NCBI GenBank assembly: GCA_965242485.1
Contig: CBDESM010000003.1
Location: 2,418,001-2,482,000, forward strand
Direction of reading: 5' to 3'
DNA: 64,000 bases
Source: CBDESM01 sp965242485
Lineage (GTDB): Bacteria > Chloroflexota > Dehalococcoidia > Bin125
A program made the position numbers and the translations under genes. The stretch's first letter is position 1. Each line of letters opens with the position of its first letter. The notes beneath the pieces were generated by a model. The model worked only from the letters and a program-made list of their open reading frames with translations. It searched no databases and had not been told where the DNA came from. Shown one piece after another: positions 35,365-43,921 of the stretch.

Positions 35365-35910
35365 TGACGGATGCCGCCGGCCAGCGGCACCTTCCTCCCA
35401 TCGATCTCGAACGGCTGCGGCTCCAGTGCAAGCGACTCCTTTCGTTTTGCGGCGCGGCACCCGGCATCCTCGCGCGCTGGTCTGAATCTCCCGGCCGCGC
35501 AGGAGAACGCCGCTCTAGCGCTCACGCTCCGGGTGACGCAAACGCTCGAGATGGTCAAGTCCGTCGATTCGGTTTCGCGCGGTCAGCTGTACCCGCTTCT
35601 CATGGAGATTCCCATGCAGGCCCCGCCCGATCAACTCTCGTGGTCCAACCTGATCCGGATGCGCGACCTGATGATCCACCGACCATGGGACGTTGACGAT
35701 CAGATCGTCCGGGATACGGCGGCAGGCGATTTTCCGGCGCTGCAGCACCTGTTTGCCAATATCCGCTTCTACCCCCGCGTGATCGATCCGAACCATCCTC
35801 GCGCCTTGGACGATGTTCGAGCGCAAATCCGAACTCCCGATCAAATCATCATCTGCCAAGCTGCCGATCATCAGCTCATCGCAACGCGGCAAACAACTGA
35901 GAGGCGGTAA
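35364..35910 (+). CDS. HEPN-domain protein B2, apparently frameshifted
   Basis: Paralogue of B1. The C-terminal two-thirds reads LSWSNLIRMRDLMIHRPWDVDD with R-x4-H intact, then IVRDTAAGDFPALQHLF. The N-terminal third that resembles B1 (IDLERLRLQCKRLLSFCGAAPGILARW in two pieces) is in the frame starting at ATG 35364, while the rest is in the frame entered around 35471-35485, so +1 shift is needed. An ATG at 35371 gives one continuous frame of 179 codons but with an unrelated N-terminus. It is either a decayed copy, a sequencing indel, or a real shorter variant. Confidence 0.6.
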
Positions 35911-36047
35911 AGGACGCCTCTGCGGCACTCAAAATCTGCAGCCGGAAGCAGTTGCGTCCAAATCCTCGTGCAGATGAGATCGGCCGCACCAGCCGCAAGC
36001 ACATGGCAGTTAATCGTTGATGTCCGCCGAGGACGCGATAGCCAGAT

Positions 36048-37211
36048 CTATTCCCCGATCGTCCGCAGCGGGAACTCTCGTGCGGGGCTTGATCGCAGGA
36101 CGTCCTCGTCCAAGTCGATGCCCAGGCCGGGGGTCGTGGGGACTGCGATGTGGCTTTCCTCCACTTCCAGTGCGGGGGTTGCGGCTTCTTGGGCCCAGCG
36201 CTCGAAGTTGACGAAGTACTCGGTGATCAGGAAGTTGGGCATCGTCGCTGCGGCTTGCAGCGTGCTGGCGAGCGCCACCGTCGTGCTGTTGTAGTTGTGC
36301 GGGGCGACCGCGATGAAGTAGGGCTCCGCCATTGCGGCGATCTCGGTCAGCTCCTTGATCCCGCCCGTGTTGGCCACGTCGGGGTTGATGATCTCGGCCG
36401 CGCGCTGCTCGAAGGCGTCGCGGAATTCGTGCTTGGTGTACAGCTCCTCGCCGGTCACCGTCGGAATCGAGATCTCTCGCGTCGCCAGCGCCAGCGCGGG
36501 GATGTTCTCGGCCCAGACCGGCTCCTCGAACCAGAACGGCTCATACCGCTCGACTTCCCGCGCCAGTCGGATCGCGTTCGAGGGCGAGAGGCGGCGGTGG
36601 ATTTCCAGCAGCACGTCCACATCCGGGCCGACCGCTTCGCGCACGGCCCGCACACGGTCGACCGCCGTCGCGATCTGCTCCCGCGAGATGTAGCTGCGCC
36701 ACAGCCCCGGCACCGGATCGAATTTCATCGCCGTGAAGCCCCGCTCGACCATCTCCGCGGCGCGCCGCTGCAGCTCTTCGAGCGAGTCCATCCGCGCCCA
36801 GCCGTTGGCGTAGACGCGGCAGCGCTCCCGCACGGCGCCGCCCAGCAGCTGGTGCACCGGCATCCCCGCCCGCTTGCCGGCCAGGTCCCAGAGCGCCTGC
36901 TCGATTCCGCTCACCGCGCTGTACAGGTCCATCGCCCCGCGGCGGTTGCCGAAATCGTTCGCCACCGCCTCCGTGAACGGCTTGATCTTGGTCGCGTCCC
37001 ACGCCAGCACGTACCGCTTCAGCGCGTCCAGATGCGCCGCAATCTGCGCATCCCGGTCCGACTGCGTGTAGCACTCGCCCCAGCCGTGCAGCCCGTCCTC
37101 CGTCTCCAGACGCACGAACAGCAGGTTCTTCCCTGCGATGTAGCGGTCCGGCTGCCCCGTCTCCGGCGGCGTCGGGTAGACCAAGTGGTAGCGGAGATCG
37201 ACGATGCGCAC
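36048..37211 (-). CDS. Mandelate racemase/enolase superfamily dehydratase (galactonate dehydratase-like)
   Basis: 387 residues. N-terminal capping domain (LFVRLETEDGLHGWGECYT) and a TIM barrel with K163 in TAMKFD, metal ligands E203 (LLEIH), E229 (WFEEP), E255 (TGEEL) and catalytic H305 (APHNYNS). H205 in E-I-H resembles the D-x-H pair of D-galactonate and related sugar-acid dehydratases, with Glu in place of Asp. Likely dehydrates a sugar acid; substrate is open. Stand-alone, on the minus strand. Confidence 0.9.
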   Translation of the reverse strand: MRIVDLRYHLVYPTPPETGQPDRYIAGKNLLFVRLETEDGLHGWGECYTQSDRDAQIAAHLDALKRYVLAWDATKIKPFTEAVANDFGNRRGAMDLYSAVSGIEQALWDLAGKRAGMPVHQLLGGAVRERCRVYANGWARMDSLEELQRRAAEMVERGFTAMKFDPVPGLWRSYISREQIATAVDRVRAVREAVGPDVDVLLEIHRRLSPSNAIRLAREVERYEPFWFEEPVWAENIPALALATREISIPTVTGEELYTKHEFRDAFEQRAAEIINPDVANTGGIKELTEIAAMAEPYFIAVAPHNYNSTTVALASTLQAAATMPNFLITEYFVNFERWAQEAATPALEVEESHIAVPTTPGLGIDLDEDVLRSSPAREFPLRTIGE

Positions 37212-37315
37212 GGCAAGCCTCCTCTGCCGCCCGCAGGGGCGCTGCGGCGGGCGGGCCCGCGCAGGCTACAGCCGCCTCCGCTCCGGCCCGCCGGGGGCTT
37301 CGCCGGCCGCCGCGC

Positions 37316-38428
37316 TCAGTCGCCGTGGAAGATCGACATGAACATCCGGAATGCGTGCTCGCCGAAGGCCGAGTCGTAGTTCATCCACTCCTCGTACTTC
37401 GGCAGCGCCACGTCGGTGCGGATCGTGCCCAGCAGGCCGAAGATCGCGAACGGGTTGCCCGTCGACTGCGCCTCCGTGATCTTGACCATCACGGCATCGA
37501 AGAGGTCGTTGTAGTACTCGACGTTCTCCGCCAGCGCGTCGCGGCTGTCGCCCGGCGAGTGCGCGTTGATCGCGTAGTTCGCGCCCCAGCTGGAAATCTC
37601 GTTCAGGATCTTGCGCGTGCCCGTGTAGTTCTTGTCGTCCACCCAGTCCGCGCCGGTCAGCGCCTTCGGCTCGTACATGTCGGCCGTCTGCAGGATCCGC
37701 TCGTTCGGCAGCCAGACCACGGTCGTCGCGTCGCCGTCGCCCGGTCCGAGGTAGTGCAGATCGACCTGGACGTCGCCCGCGGTCACGCGCAGGTAGTCGT
37801 CGAAGGTGCAGTGGACGACCGGCTTGGCTTCCAGCTCCATCAGATCGAAGACCGGCAGCGCGTTGCGCTGGGCGATCAGCGTCGCGTCGGGCAGCATCCA
37901 AGTCGCGCCGGCGTGGTCGTAGTGCTCGTGGGTGAGCACGACCTTGTTGATCGGGTTGTCGGTGATCTCCGCGATCTTGGCCTGCATGTCGGGCACGCGG
38001 CCGGGGTTCGCCGGATCCGTGACGAGCACGTCGTTGCCGGAGATCACGACCAGCGAGCTGTAGTTGAAGTGCCAGTAGTGGTAGACGCCGTCCGCGATCT
38101 CGGTCATCGTCGAAGCCGGCGGCGGAGGCGGCGCTTGCTGTTCCGAGTCCTCGGTTTCCTCTTGCTGGTCGTCCTGCTGCAGCGGCTCCATCGGCTGCGG
38201 ATTGCGCAGGCTGCGCAACCCCGACGGCTGATCGCCCAGCGGCCCGCCCTGCCCGTTCGCGAACGCCGCCCGCGCCGACTCCACGTCCGGCATCCCCAGC
38301 TCCCGCGCCGCCGCCGTCGCCGCGCAGCCCGCCAGCGCCAGCGCCGCCGCGCCCATTCCCGCTTTGGCCGACGCATGCATCAGCGTCCGCCGACTCAGCT
38401 TCCGTTCCCCGCTCGACGCTGCTGCCAT
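37316..38428 (-). CDS. Tat-exported metallo-beta-lactamase-fold hydrolase
   Basis: 370 residues. Tat lipoprotein leader (LSRRTLMHASAKAGMGAAALALAGC, shown here in part: twin Arg at 13-14, lipobox Cys35), then a linker of about 65 residues rich in Q, E, D and P. The MBL domain has HEHYDH at 167-172, GDGDATTVVWLP with further metal ligands, and a late His in NAHSPGDS. Similar enzymes include alkyl-sulfatase- and quinoprotein-relay-type MBL proteins; substrate unknown. GGAGG (38437-38441) is 8 nt before ATG 38428, which rules out the longer frame. Confidence 0.88.
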   Translation of the reverse strand: MAAASSGERKLSRRTLMHASAKAGMGAAALALAGCAATAAARELGMPDVESARAAFANGQGGPLGDQPSGLRSLRNPQPMEPLQQDDQQEETEDSEQQAPPPPPASTMTEIADGVYHYWHFNYSSLVVISGNDVLVTDPANPGRVPDMQAKIAEITDNPINKVVLTHEHYDHAGATWMLPDATLIAQRNALPVFDLMELEAKPVVHCTFDDYLRVTAGDVQVDLHYLGPGDGDATTVVWLPNERILQTADMYEPKALTGADWVDDKNYTGTRKILNEISSWGANYAINAHSPGDSRDALAENVEYYNDLFDAVMVKITEAQSTGNPFAIFGLLGTIRTDVALPKYEEWMNYDSAFGEHAFRMFMSIFHGD

Positions 38429-38770
38429 GACGATTTCCTCCATTCCAGGCGCGATCTGCGCAACCCGGCGTTCTCACTCTCCGATGGCGCGCAGCCTAAA
38501 CCCCGAACCCAGCAGGGGCTAGTTGTGCCGACCGCGGAGATGCCGGATGCGCGAGGCGGGCGGGAGGCCGCCAACGCGGCCGGTTCGATAGTCGCCGAAC
38601 CAGTTATGGAACCGGGACGTTCCGGCTCGAAGCGAACGAGAACCGACTCGCACATTCGGCGCGCGGCGAAGCGCGGGCTTGCAGCGGCCGTGCCCGCGCG
38701 GGCGCGGCCCGCCGCCGTTTCGCCTATCATCCGCCCACGCGAACGCGACAGCTCCCGAAGGGAACGCCCC
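38429..38770. other. Divergent intergenic region, 342 bp
   Basis: Lies between the minus-strand MBL gene and the plus-strand ThuA-like gene, so promoters for both should be here. A TATCAT -10-like hexamer occurs about 40 bp before the ThuA ATG without a good -35. No repeat, tRNA or convincing small gene is seen. Confidence 0.5.
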
Positions 38771-39589
38771 ATGCCCAGCACTGCACCGACCCGCGTCCAC
38801 ATCGTCGCCGGCGGCTTCCCGCCCGGCTCGCACGGCGGCCACGACATGGACTACGCGCGCCTGCGCATCCTCGACCTGCTCTACGAGGACGGCAACACCC
38901 GCGCCACCCTCGGCAACGACTTCACCGACATGTGGAAGTGGCTGCCCGTGACCGACCTGCTGGTCACGTACACCGCCGGCCCCTTCGCGGACGACGACCA
39001 GAACGAGGTGCTGAAGGACTGGATCGCCAACGGCGGCCGCTGGCTTGGCCTGCACGGCACCTCCGGCGGCAAGGCCGCCCGCATGGGCGAGGGCAAGCGC
39101 CAGATGGTCAAGATGAACCACCACCGCACGCTCGGCGGCTTCTTCATCAACCACCCGCCGATCAAGCGCTTCACCGTCGACGTCGCCAAAGTCGACTCGC
39201 CGATCCTCGAAGGCCTGCCCGAGCGCTTCGACGTGATCGACGAGCCCTACATGATCGAAGTGCTCGACCGCCCCGGCACCGACATCCTGCTGACCGCGCC
39301 GATCGGCCCCGACACCTACCCCGATTTCGGCTTCGACTACGACGAGGACACCGCGCTCGAAGCCGACGGCGTCACCCGCGTCTTCGGCTACACCCGCGAC
39401 ATCGGCCAAGGCGGCGTCTGCTACATCGCCCTCGGCCACTGCCACAGCCCGCTCACCAATTCCCAGCCCTTCGTCGAGGAAAACGCCCGCGACGAAAACG
39501 GCGAGATGCCCACAACCCTCCGCTTCACCTGGGAAACCGACGAGTACGCCCAGCTCCTCAAGAACGCCCTAGCCTGGGCCCGCGGCTGA
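38771..39589 (+). CDS. ThuA-like domain protein
   Basis: 272 residues, class I glutamine-amidotransferase-like (flavodoxin-like) fold. Seen: VHIVAGGFPPGSHGGHDMDYARLRI at the start (in pieces), TDLLVTYTAGPFADDDQ, the GGRWLGLHGTSGGKA segment where ThuA proteins have G-G-G-x-x-x-x-H, LGGFFINHPP, and GQGGVCYIALGHCHSP near the end. ThuA domains act in sugar (trehalose, glucoside) metabolism in several phyla. AAGGGAA is about 8 nt before the ATG. Confidence 0.82.
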   Translation: MPSTAPTRVHIVAGGFPPGSHGGHDMDYARLRILDLLYEDGNTRATLGNDFTDMWKWLPVTDLLVTYTAGPFADDDQNEVLKDWIANGGRWLGLHGTSGGKAARMGEGKRQMVKMNHHRTLGGFFINHPPIKRFTVDVAKVDSPILEGLPERFDVIDEPYMIEVLDRPGTDILLTAPIGPDTYPDFGFDYDEDTALEADGVTRVFGYTRDIGQGGVCYIALGHCHSPLTNSQPFVEENARDENGEMPTTLRFTWETDEYAQLLKNALAWARG

Positions 39590-39624
39590 ACGCGAGCCCA
39601 GGCCGTGGTCGAGAGCAGCCAGCC

Positions 39625-39653
39625 TTGACAAGCGCAACGGGCAGTGGCAGAAT
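39625..39653 (+). promoter_or_regulatory. Predicted promoter upstream of the NYN gene
   Basis: Perfect -35 TTGACA (39625-39630), 17-bp spacer, -10 CAGAAT (39648-39653). Transcription would begin near 39660, leaving a leader of about 120 nt before the NYN ATG that contains the palindrome at 39727-39754. Confidence 0.6.
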
Positions 39654-39726
39654 CATTCACGCTCGCTGCGGCGGCGCGGCGCATTTGATGCGTCACGCAG
39701 GTGCTGAACCGCGGCGCTAAATCACT

Positions 39727-39754
39727 CGCGGGGGCTGCCTAGGCAGCCCCCGCG
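39727..39754 (+). terminator. 28-bp perfect palindrome in the NYN gene leader
   Basis: Left half 39727-39740 and right half 39741-39754 are exact reverse complements (core GGCTGCC-TAGGCAGCC-like, symmetric about CCTAGG). As RNA it would form a 12-bp G+C stem with a 4-nt loop; no T-run follows. It could end the ThuA transcript, attenuate NYN expression, close a ~95-nt leader RNA, or act as an operator. It overlaps a GTG that would otherwise be a possible NYN start, which disfavors that start. Confidence 0.6.
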
Positions 39755-39780
39755 TGACTCCTGCGGACGGTCGGCTCGCG

Positions 39781-40416
39781 ATGACCCACTTCGGACGGAC
39801 GGAGCGAAAAGGCCTGCAGCTGTTCGTGGATTACTGGAACTTCATGAACACCTTGAAGGAGGAAGCCCAAACTCGAGGGGAGATAGCATCCGTTGATTGG
39901 TCTGGATTCAATAGGTGGCTTGCGGAACAAGCGAACCGGCTGCTTGACATGGACTATGTCGAATTTGCACGAGTCCATTTGTTTACCGCCTACAACCCCG
40001 ACACGACAAGGGGTCGTGACCAGAGGTCGTATTTTGCCGGTCTGCGCAAGCGAGGGGAGAGCTCCGTCTGGATGAGTGCGCAAAGTCGGCAGAGGAACCC
40101 TCCCAACTGTCCACGGTGCCATGAAGAATTAGGCCAGTGTCCCACCTGTGGCGCCGATATGCGGGGATACGAAGAGAAGGGCGTCGATGTTGCTCTCGCA
40201 GTCAGAATGATGCGGGAAATGCATGAAGGCCGGCTTGGTGCTGCTGTTCTCATCAGCACGGATCGGGACTTCATTCCGCTAGTCGAAGAGATCCGCCGAT
40301 ACGGCGTCACGGTTCTGCACGCGGGGTTTCCTTCAGGCGGCGGCGCTGTGCGTGACCGTTGCGACGGAGCCATAGACGCGAGCGGCGCGCTCCGCCACTT
40401 GATGGAACGCAGCTGA
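39781..40416 (+). CDS. NYN-domain (PIN-like) ribonuclease with zinc-knuckle insertion
   Basis: 211 residues from ATG 39781. PIN/NYN acidic residues: D17 in LFVDYWNF, D136 in EKGVDVALAV, D161 and D163 in STDRDFIPL. A four-Cys zinc-binding insert (C110-x2-C113-x6-C120-x2-C123) sits between strand blocks. NYN proteins are metal-dependent RNases (LabA/DUF88 group). Base composition is clearly more AT-rich than flanking genes, with many A/T-ending codons, suggesting acquisition by transfer. An RNA-processing or defence role is inferred only. Confidence 0.85.
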   Translation: MTHFGRTERKGLQLFVDYWNFMNTLKEEAQTRGEIASVDWSGFNRWLAEQANRLLDMDYVEFARVHLFTAYNPDTTRGRDQRSYFAGLRKRGESSVWMSAQSRQRNPPNCPRCHEELGQCPTCGADMRGYEEKGVDVALAVRMMREMHEGRLGAAVLISTDRDFIPLVEEIRRYGVTVLHAGFPSGGGAVRDRCDGAIDASGALRHLMERS

Positions 40417-40425
40417 CGCCGACAG

Positions 40426-41418
40426 CTACCGCAGCGATTCGCCGGGCAGTGCGCCTAGCGGCAGGATGGGTTCGGGGGCTGGTTCGGCTTCGGGGAGCCA
40501 GTCGCGTTCGGGGGGCGGGGCGCCGCTGGAGGGGGCGAAGAGCCAGTTGAAGATGTCTTCAGCGTGGCTGATGAAGCCGAGCGCGCCGGCGCCGTCTACG
40601 AAGAGCGGACGGCACTTCGGCAGCGCCTGCGCGATCTCGCGGCCCATCCGCAGCGGGTGGCTCTCATCCAGCGTCCCCTGCCACAAATGCACCTCGGCCT
40701 CGATCTCGGGGTAATCAAAGCCCCAATCATCCAAATGGCTCCGCGACTCGTCCGCCGCCGCCGCCGAACCCTGCCGGAAGGCTTCCTCGATGTCGGCGAT
40801 CCGGTTCTGCGAAATCTCCGGCGTCCCTAGAATCGTCCCATCCACCTCCGGCATCCGCTTGATCTGCTCCTCGACCACGCGCTCGGGACGCCGCTTCGCC
40901 GCCTTCCCGTAGCCGCGCATCCAGAGGCTGGCCAAGCGCGGCGACTTGAGGAAGAGCGAGTAGATCAGCCGCCACTCGTAGCTCATGTCTTCCAGCGCCG
41001 TCGAGTCGTCGATCCGCCCCAAGCCGGAGATCAGCGCCACGCGCCGCAGCCGCTCGGGCATCTCCAGCGCGCAGGCCAGCGTGTAGGTCAGCCCGGCCGA
41101 GACGCCCGCGACCGAGAATTTGGCCAGTTCCAGATAGTCCGCGATGGCCCGCAGGTCGCGCGGCCAATCCACGATCCGCCGCCCCGGCAGCGGATCCGAC
41201 ATCCCGTAGCCCGGCCGGTCCGGCGCGATCAGCCGCACTCCGCTCCGCCGCGCCGCCCTATCCAGCGGCCCCGCCACCAGCCGCGACGACGGAATCCCGT
41301 GATGGAAGAACAGCGGCGACCCATCGGGATCCCCGTATTCGGCCCATGCCAACCGCCGCCCGTCGGCGAGCCGCAAGGTGCGCGATGAGGCCGCGTGGGG
41401 ATCGGAATGCTCAGCCAT
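40426..41418 (-). CDS. Alpha/beta-hydrolase
   Basis: 330 residues. HHGIPSSR oxyanion region (39-46), nucleophile Ser107 in GVSAG, Asp in the QGTLDESHPL turn, and His in FISHAED. The lid region (about 140-230) is helical. Ends with a 45-residue Pro/Glu-rich tail not seen in compact family members. Resembles haloperoxidase/epoxide-hydrolase-like enzymes; substrate unknown. Converges with the NYN gene, 9 bp apart. Confidence 0.88.
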   Translation of the reverse strand: MAEHSDPHAASSRTLRLADGRRLAWAEYGDPDGSPLFFHHGIPSSRLVAGPLDRAARRSGVRLIAPDRPGYGMSDPLPGRRIVDWPRDLRAIADYLELAKFSVAGVSAGLTYTLACALEMPERLRRVALISGLGRIDDSTALEDMSYEWRLIYSLFLKSPRLASLWMRGYGKAAKRRPERVVEEQIKRMPEVDGTILGTPEISQNRIADIEEAFRQGSAAAADESRSHLDDWGFDYPEIEAEVHLWQGTLDESHPLRMGREIAQALPKCRPLFVDGAGALGFISHAEDIFNWLFAPSSGAPPPERDWLPEAEPAPEPILPLGALPGESLR

Positions 41419-41517
41419 GCGCCAACAAGCGTATCCCCGCTCGTGCTTGCGCGGTACAAGAGGTGGTAAGGAGTCGACCCAGAACCGCCCCTGAGCACAG
41501 CGAGGAGTCGCTGAGAA

Positions 41518-41955
41518 TCATGCGCGGCTTCGGGTCCTTGTGTCTCGCCCTTGCAGCAGAAGGGCGAAGAAGCCCACATGCTCTGCGGCATTGCCCATCG
41601 CATCCGCCGCCATGTCTGCCATTGCCAAGGGTTGACCGCCCATGACACGCACATGGAGCAGGATTCGAGCGGCATTCTCGGGATCGTCACGGACCAGTTC
41701 ACGAATGTCTTCTGCCTCGATCGGCTGTAGGCGCTCGTCCAAATGTCGAGCGTGAAGTTCGAGTCGTTCCGCGTGTTGACGGATCACCGCAGCGATAACC
41801 CGTAGCTCGTACATGGCGCGCTTCACGTCCTCAATCGTGGGCGATGGATCTAGCGAAAGGTCGACCTCGTCGTCGTCTTGGCGTATCTGTTCCTCAAGCT
41901 TGGACAGCGCCTCTTTCAGCTGTTCTTCGATCTCTCTGTCAGTCATGTCTGGCAT
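41518..41955 (-). CDS. Hypothetical helical protein
   Basis: 145 residues, not recognised. The N-terminal third is acidic with coiled-coil-like heptads (EEQLKEALSKLEEQI), followed by helices with VIRQHAERLELHARHLDERL, and a Met/Ala-rich C-terminal part. No signal peptide or membrane segment. GGAGGT is about 6 nt before the ATG, so translation is well supported. Less GC-biased than neighbours, as is the NYN gene. Confidence 0.65.
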   Translation of the reverse strand: MPDMTDREIEEQLKEALSKLEEQIRQDDDEVDLSLDPSPTIEDVKRAMYELRVIAAVIRQHAERLELHARHLDERLQPIEAEDIRELVRDDPENAARILLHVRVMGGQPLAMADMAADAMGNAAEHVGFFALLLQGRDTRTRSRA

Positions 41956-42011
41956 ATGAGACCTCCGTCGTTCCTATGACCTCTATGAGGCTCGTCGTTG
42001 TCGCGTTGTTC

Positions 42012-43766
42012 TTACCCGTTGATGGTCGTGGTGGAGCCCAGGGCGACGCCGGCTTTGGACGGGGCGTCTACTAGGAGTTCGGCTTCGATGTCGTCGGCGA
42101 GATTCTCGATGACGGGTTCCTCGCCGAGGCAGCCTTCTTCGACTTGCATGCCGAATTCCTCGGCGTAGAGGCGGTAGGACTGGTACTGGTCGCCGTACTT
42201 CATGTGGCCGGCCGTGTGGTGGGCGGTGGCGAGCAGCAGGGTGTCGCGCTGCGTCGAGCTGGTGCGGCGGTAGTCCTCCAGCATGCAGAGGCCGATCTCC
42301 TGGTTGTGCGGGTCGTTGCCCTGCTTGGCGATGCCGGCCGCCAGCGTCTCGACCAGCGGGCCGCGCTCGTGGCCGTTGTCGAGGTAGGCCTGCGTCCAAG
42401 CGACCGATTCTTCCGTGTCGAGCGCGAGGATCGCGTCGTTGAGGTTGCCGAGGATGCGGCTCGCGGGCATCGCGTCGGCCGCCTCCGGGCGGCCGTAGCC
42501 GGCGAAGTAGGTGGCCGCGCCGCGCGAGTGGTTGCCCTTCGAGTTGGCCACCCAATGCGCGCACTGGTTGATGAAGTTGGCCGCGACGTAGAGCAGCTTG
42601 GTGCGGTGCGGGTGCTCGAAGTTCTCGTAGAACCAGCCCAGCGTGTTGCAGTACTCGTAGCCGTGCTGCGGCATCGAGAAGTTGGCCGGCGAGCCGCACT
42701 CCAGCACGACCCGCGCCGCCGCGACCTGGATCGCGTCCAAGATCGACTTCGGCGAGCGGCCCGCCTTCAGCAGCTGGGTCAGGTCCTCGATGTAGGCCTC
42801 TTCCGAGTCGTGGATGATCGCCCGCTGCAGCGAGGCCGCCTCCGGCTCCGAAAGCAGTGTCTCGTTGGCGAACAGGTCGGCGTCCAGCGTGCTGCCCTGC
42901 GTCGCGTTGAGCGACGAGGAGGGCGCTTCCTCTTCGAGGTGGTACATCATGATCTGGCAGGCCGACTCGTAGATCGAGTACCAGCGCGGGCCCACGGCGA
43001 TGTCGGGCACGCCGGCGTAGAGCACGTGGTCGGCCTGATCCCAGCCGATCGCGCGGCCCAGCTCGATCGTCGCCCGCGCGCGGAAGCTCTTGTGCCCGGT
43101 CGTGTAGGAGCGGTTCCAGAACATCCGATCCTGCACGTCGATCAGGCCGGCGAAGATCAGCTGCGCGAGCAGTTCCTGGCGCCGCTCGCGGTTCTGCCAG
43201 AGGCCGAGGAAGACCGCGTACTCCTCCTCGACGTTGCCGCGCTGGACCAGCGTCAGCCAGTAGTTCAGCCCTTCCTCGAAGGAGCAGTCGAGCAGCTTCG
43301 GCTCCTGCTGCGGCCAGTGCACCTGCGGCGGCGCGGGGCCGTCGGGGTAGTTGGCCGGGTCGTAGGTGCGCCGCGAGTAGTGGCCCGGCATCCGGCCCAG
43401 CAGCTGGTTCCAGATGTCCAGCCCGGTCGGCACGTACCACGCCGTCTGCGTCAGCGGCAGGTGGTGCAGCTCTTCCGGCATCATGTTCTGCAGGTGCAGC
43501 GTCGCCCGCGAGGAGAGCAGGCAGTGGTCGTTGTTGACGAACCGCACGACGCCTTGGTCGATCCGCTGGTGGTAGGGGACGTGGGTGTAGGGCGCGTGGG
43601 CGCGGATCGTCTCCGAGAGGATCTCGGTCGAGGGCCGGCCGCGCCTGATCAGGTCGAAGGCGATCCCCAGCGACTTCTTGTTGTCCCGCTCGACGATGGT
43701 GTCGCGGTACTCGTCGTAGATGCGCGCGGTCTCGCGGTCGACCGACGGAGCTTGGGTGGCGGCCAT
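42012..43766 (-). CDS. Unrecognised His-rich helical protein, possibly metal-binding
   Basis: 584 residues, no family I can name with confidence. Two segments look alike: one near 35-95 (LIRRGRPSTEILSETIRAH, then YHQRIDQGVVRF) and one near 330-400 (LLKAGRSPKSILDAIQVAA, then PQHGYEYCNTLGWF), which suggests an internal duplication. Many His lie in helices (EELHHLPLTQ, FEHPHRTK, ATAHHTAGHMKYGDQ). The layout is slightly like questin-oxidase-type proteins, but the match is weak. ATG 43766 is preceded by GGGAGGG; a longer frame upstream is rejected. Divergent from the DUF1800 gene, 155 bp apart. No signal peptide. Confidence 0.75.
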   Translation of the reverse strand: MAATQAPSVDRETARIYDEYRDTIVERDNKKSLGIAFDLIRRGRPSTEILSETIRAHAPYTHVPYHQRIDQGVVRFVNNDHCLLSSRATLHLQNMMPEELHHLPLTQTAWYVPTGLDIWNQLLGRMPGHYSRRTYDPANYPDGPAPPQVHWPQQEPKLLDCSFEEGLNYWLTLVQRGNVEEEYAVFLGLWQNRERRQELLAQLIFAGLIDVQDRMFWNRSYTTGHKSFRARATIELGRAIGWDQADHVLYAGVPDIAVGPRWYSIYESACQIMMYHLEEEAPSSSLNATQGSTLDADLFANETLLSEPEAASLQRAIIHDSEEAYIEDLTQLLKAGRSPKSILDAIQVAAARVVLECGSPANFSMPQHGYEYCNTLGWFYENFEHPHRTKLLYVAANFINQCAHWVANSKGNHSRGAATYFAGYGRPEAADAMPASRILGNLNDAILALDTEESVAWTQAYLDNGHERGPLVETLAAGIAKQGNDPHNQEIGLCMLEDYRRTSSTQRDTLLLATAHHTAGHMKYGDQYQSYRLYAEEFGMQVEEGCLGEEPVIENLADDIEAELLVDAPSKAGVALGSTTTING

Positions 43767-43921
43767 GCGTACCCTCCCGGTGGCGCGGCCCGTGCTCGCG
43801 GCCGCCCGTTCGGCGGCTGGATCCGCGCTGGGCGGCAGTATAGGCGCGATGCGCGCCGGCTGCGCGGGCGCGGCGTTTACACTATGATGCGCCCACGCGC
43901 GAGTACCCACGGAGGCAGCCG

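Noticed and set aside
39754..39781. GTG start for the NYN protein at 39754
   Set aside because: It lies within the right arm of the perfect palindrome and has no ribosome-binding site; ATG 39781 gives a normal NYN N-terminus.
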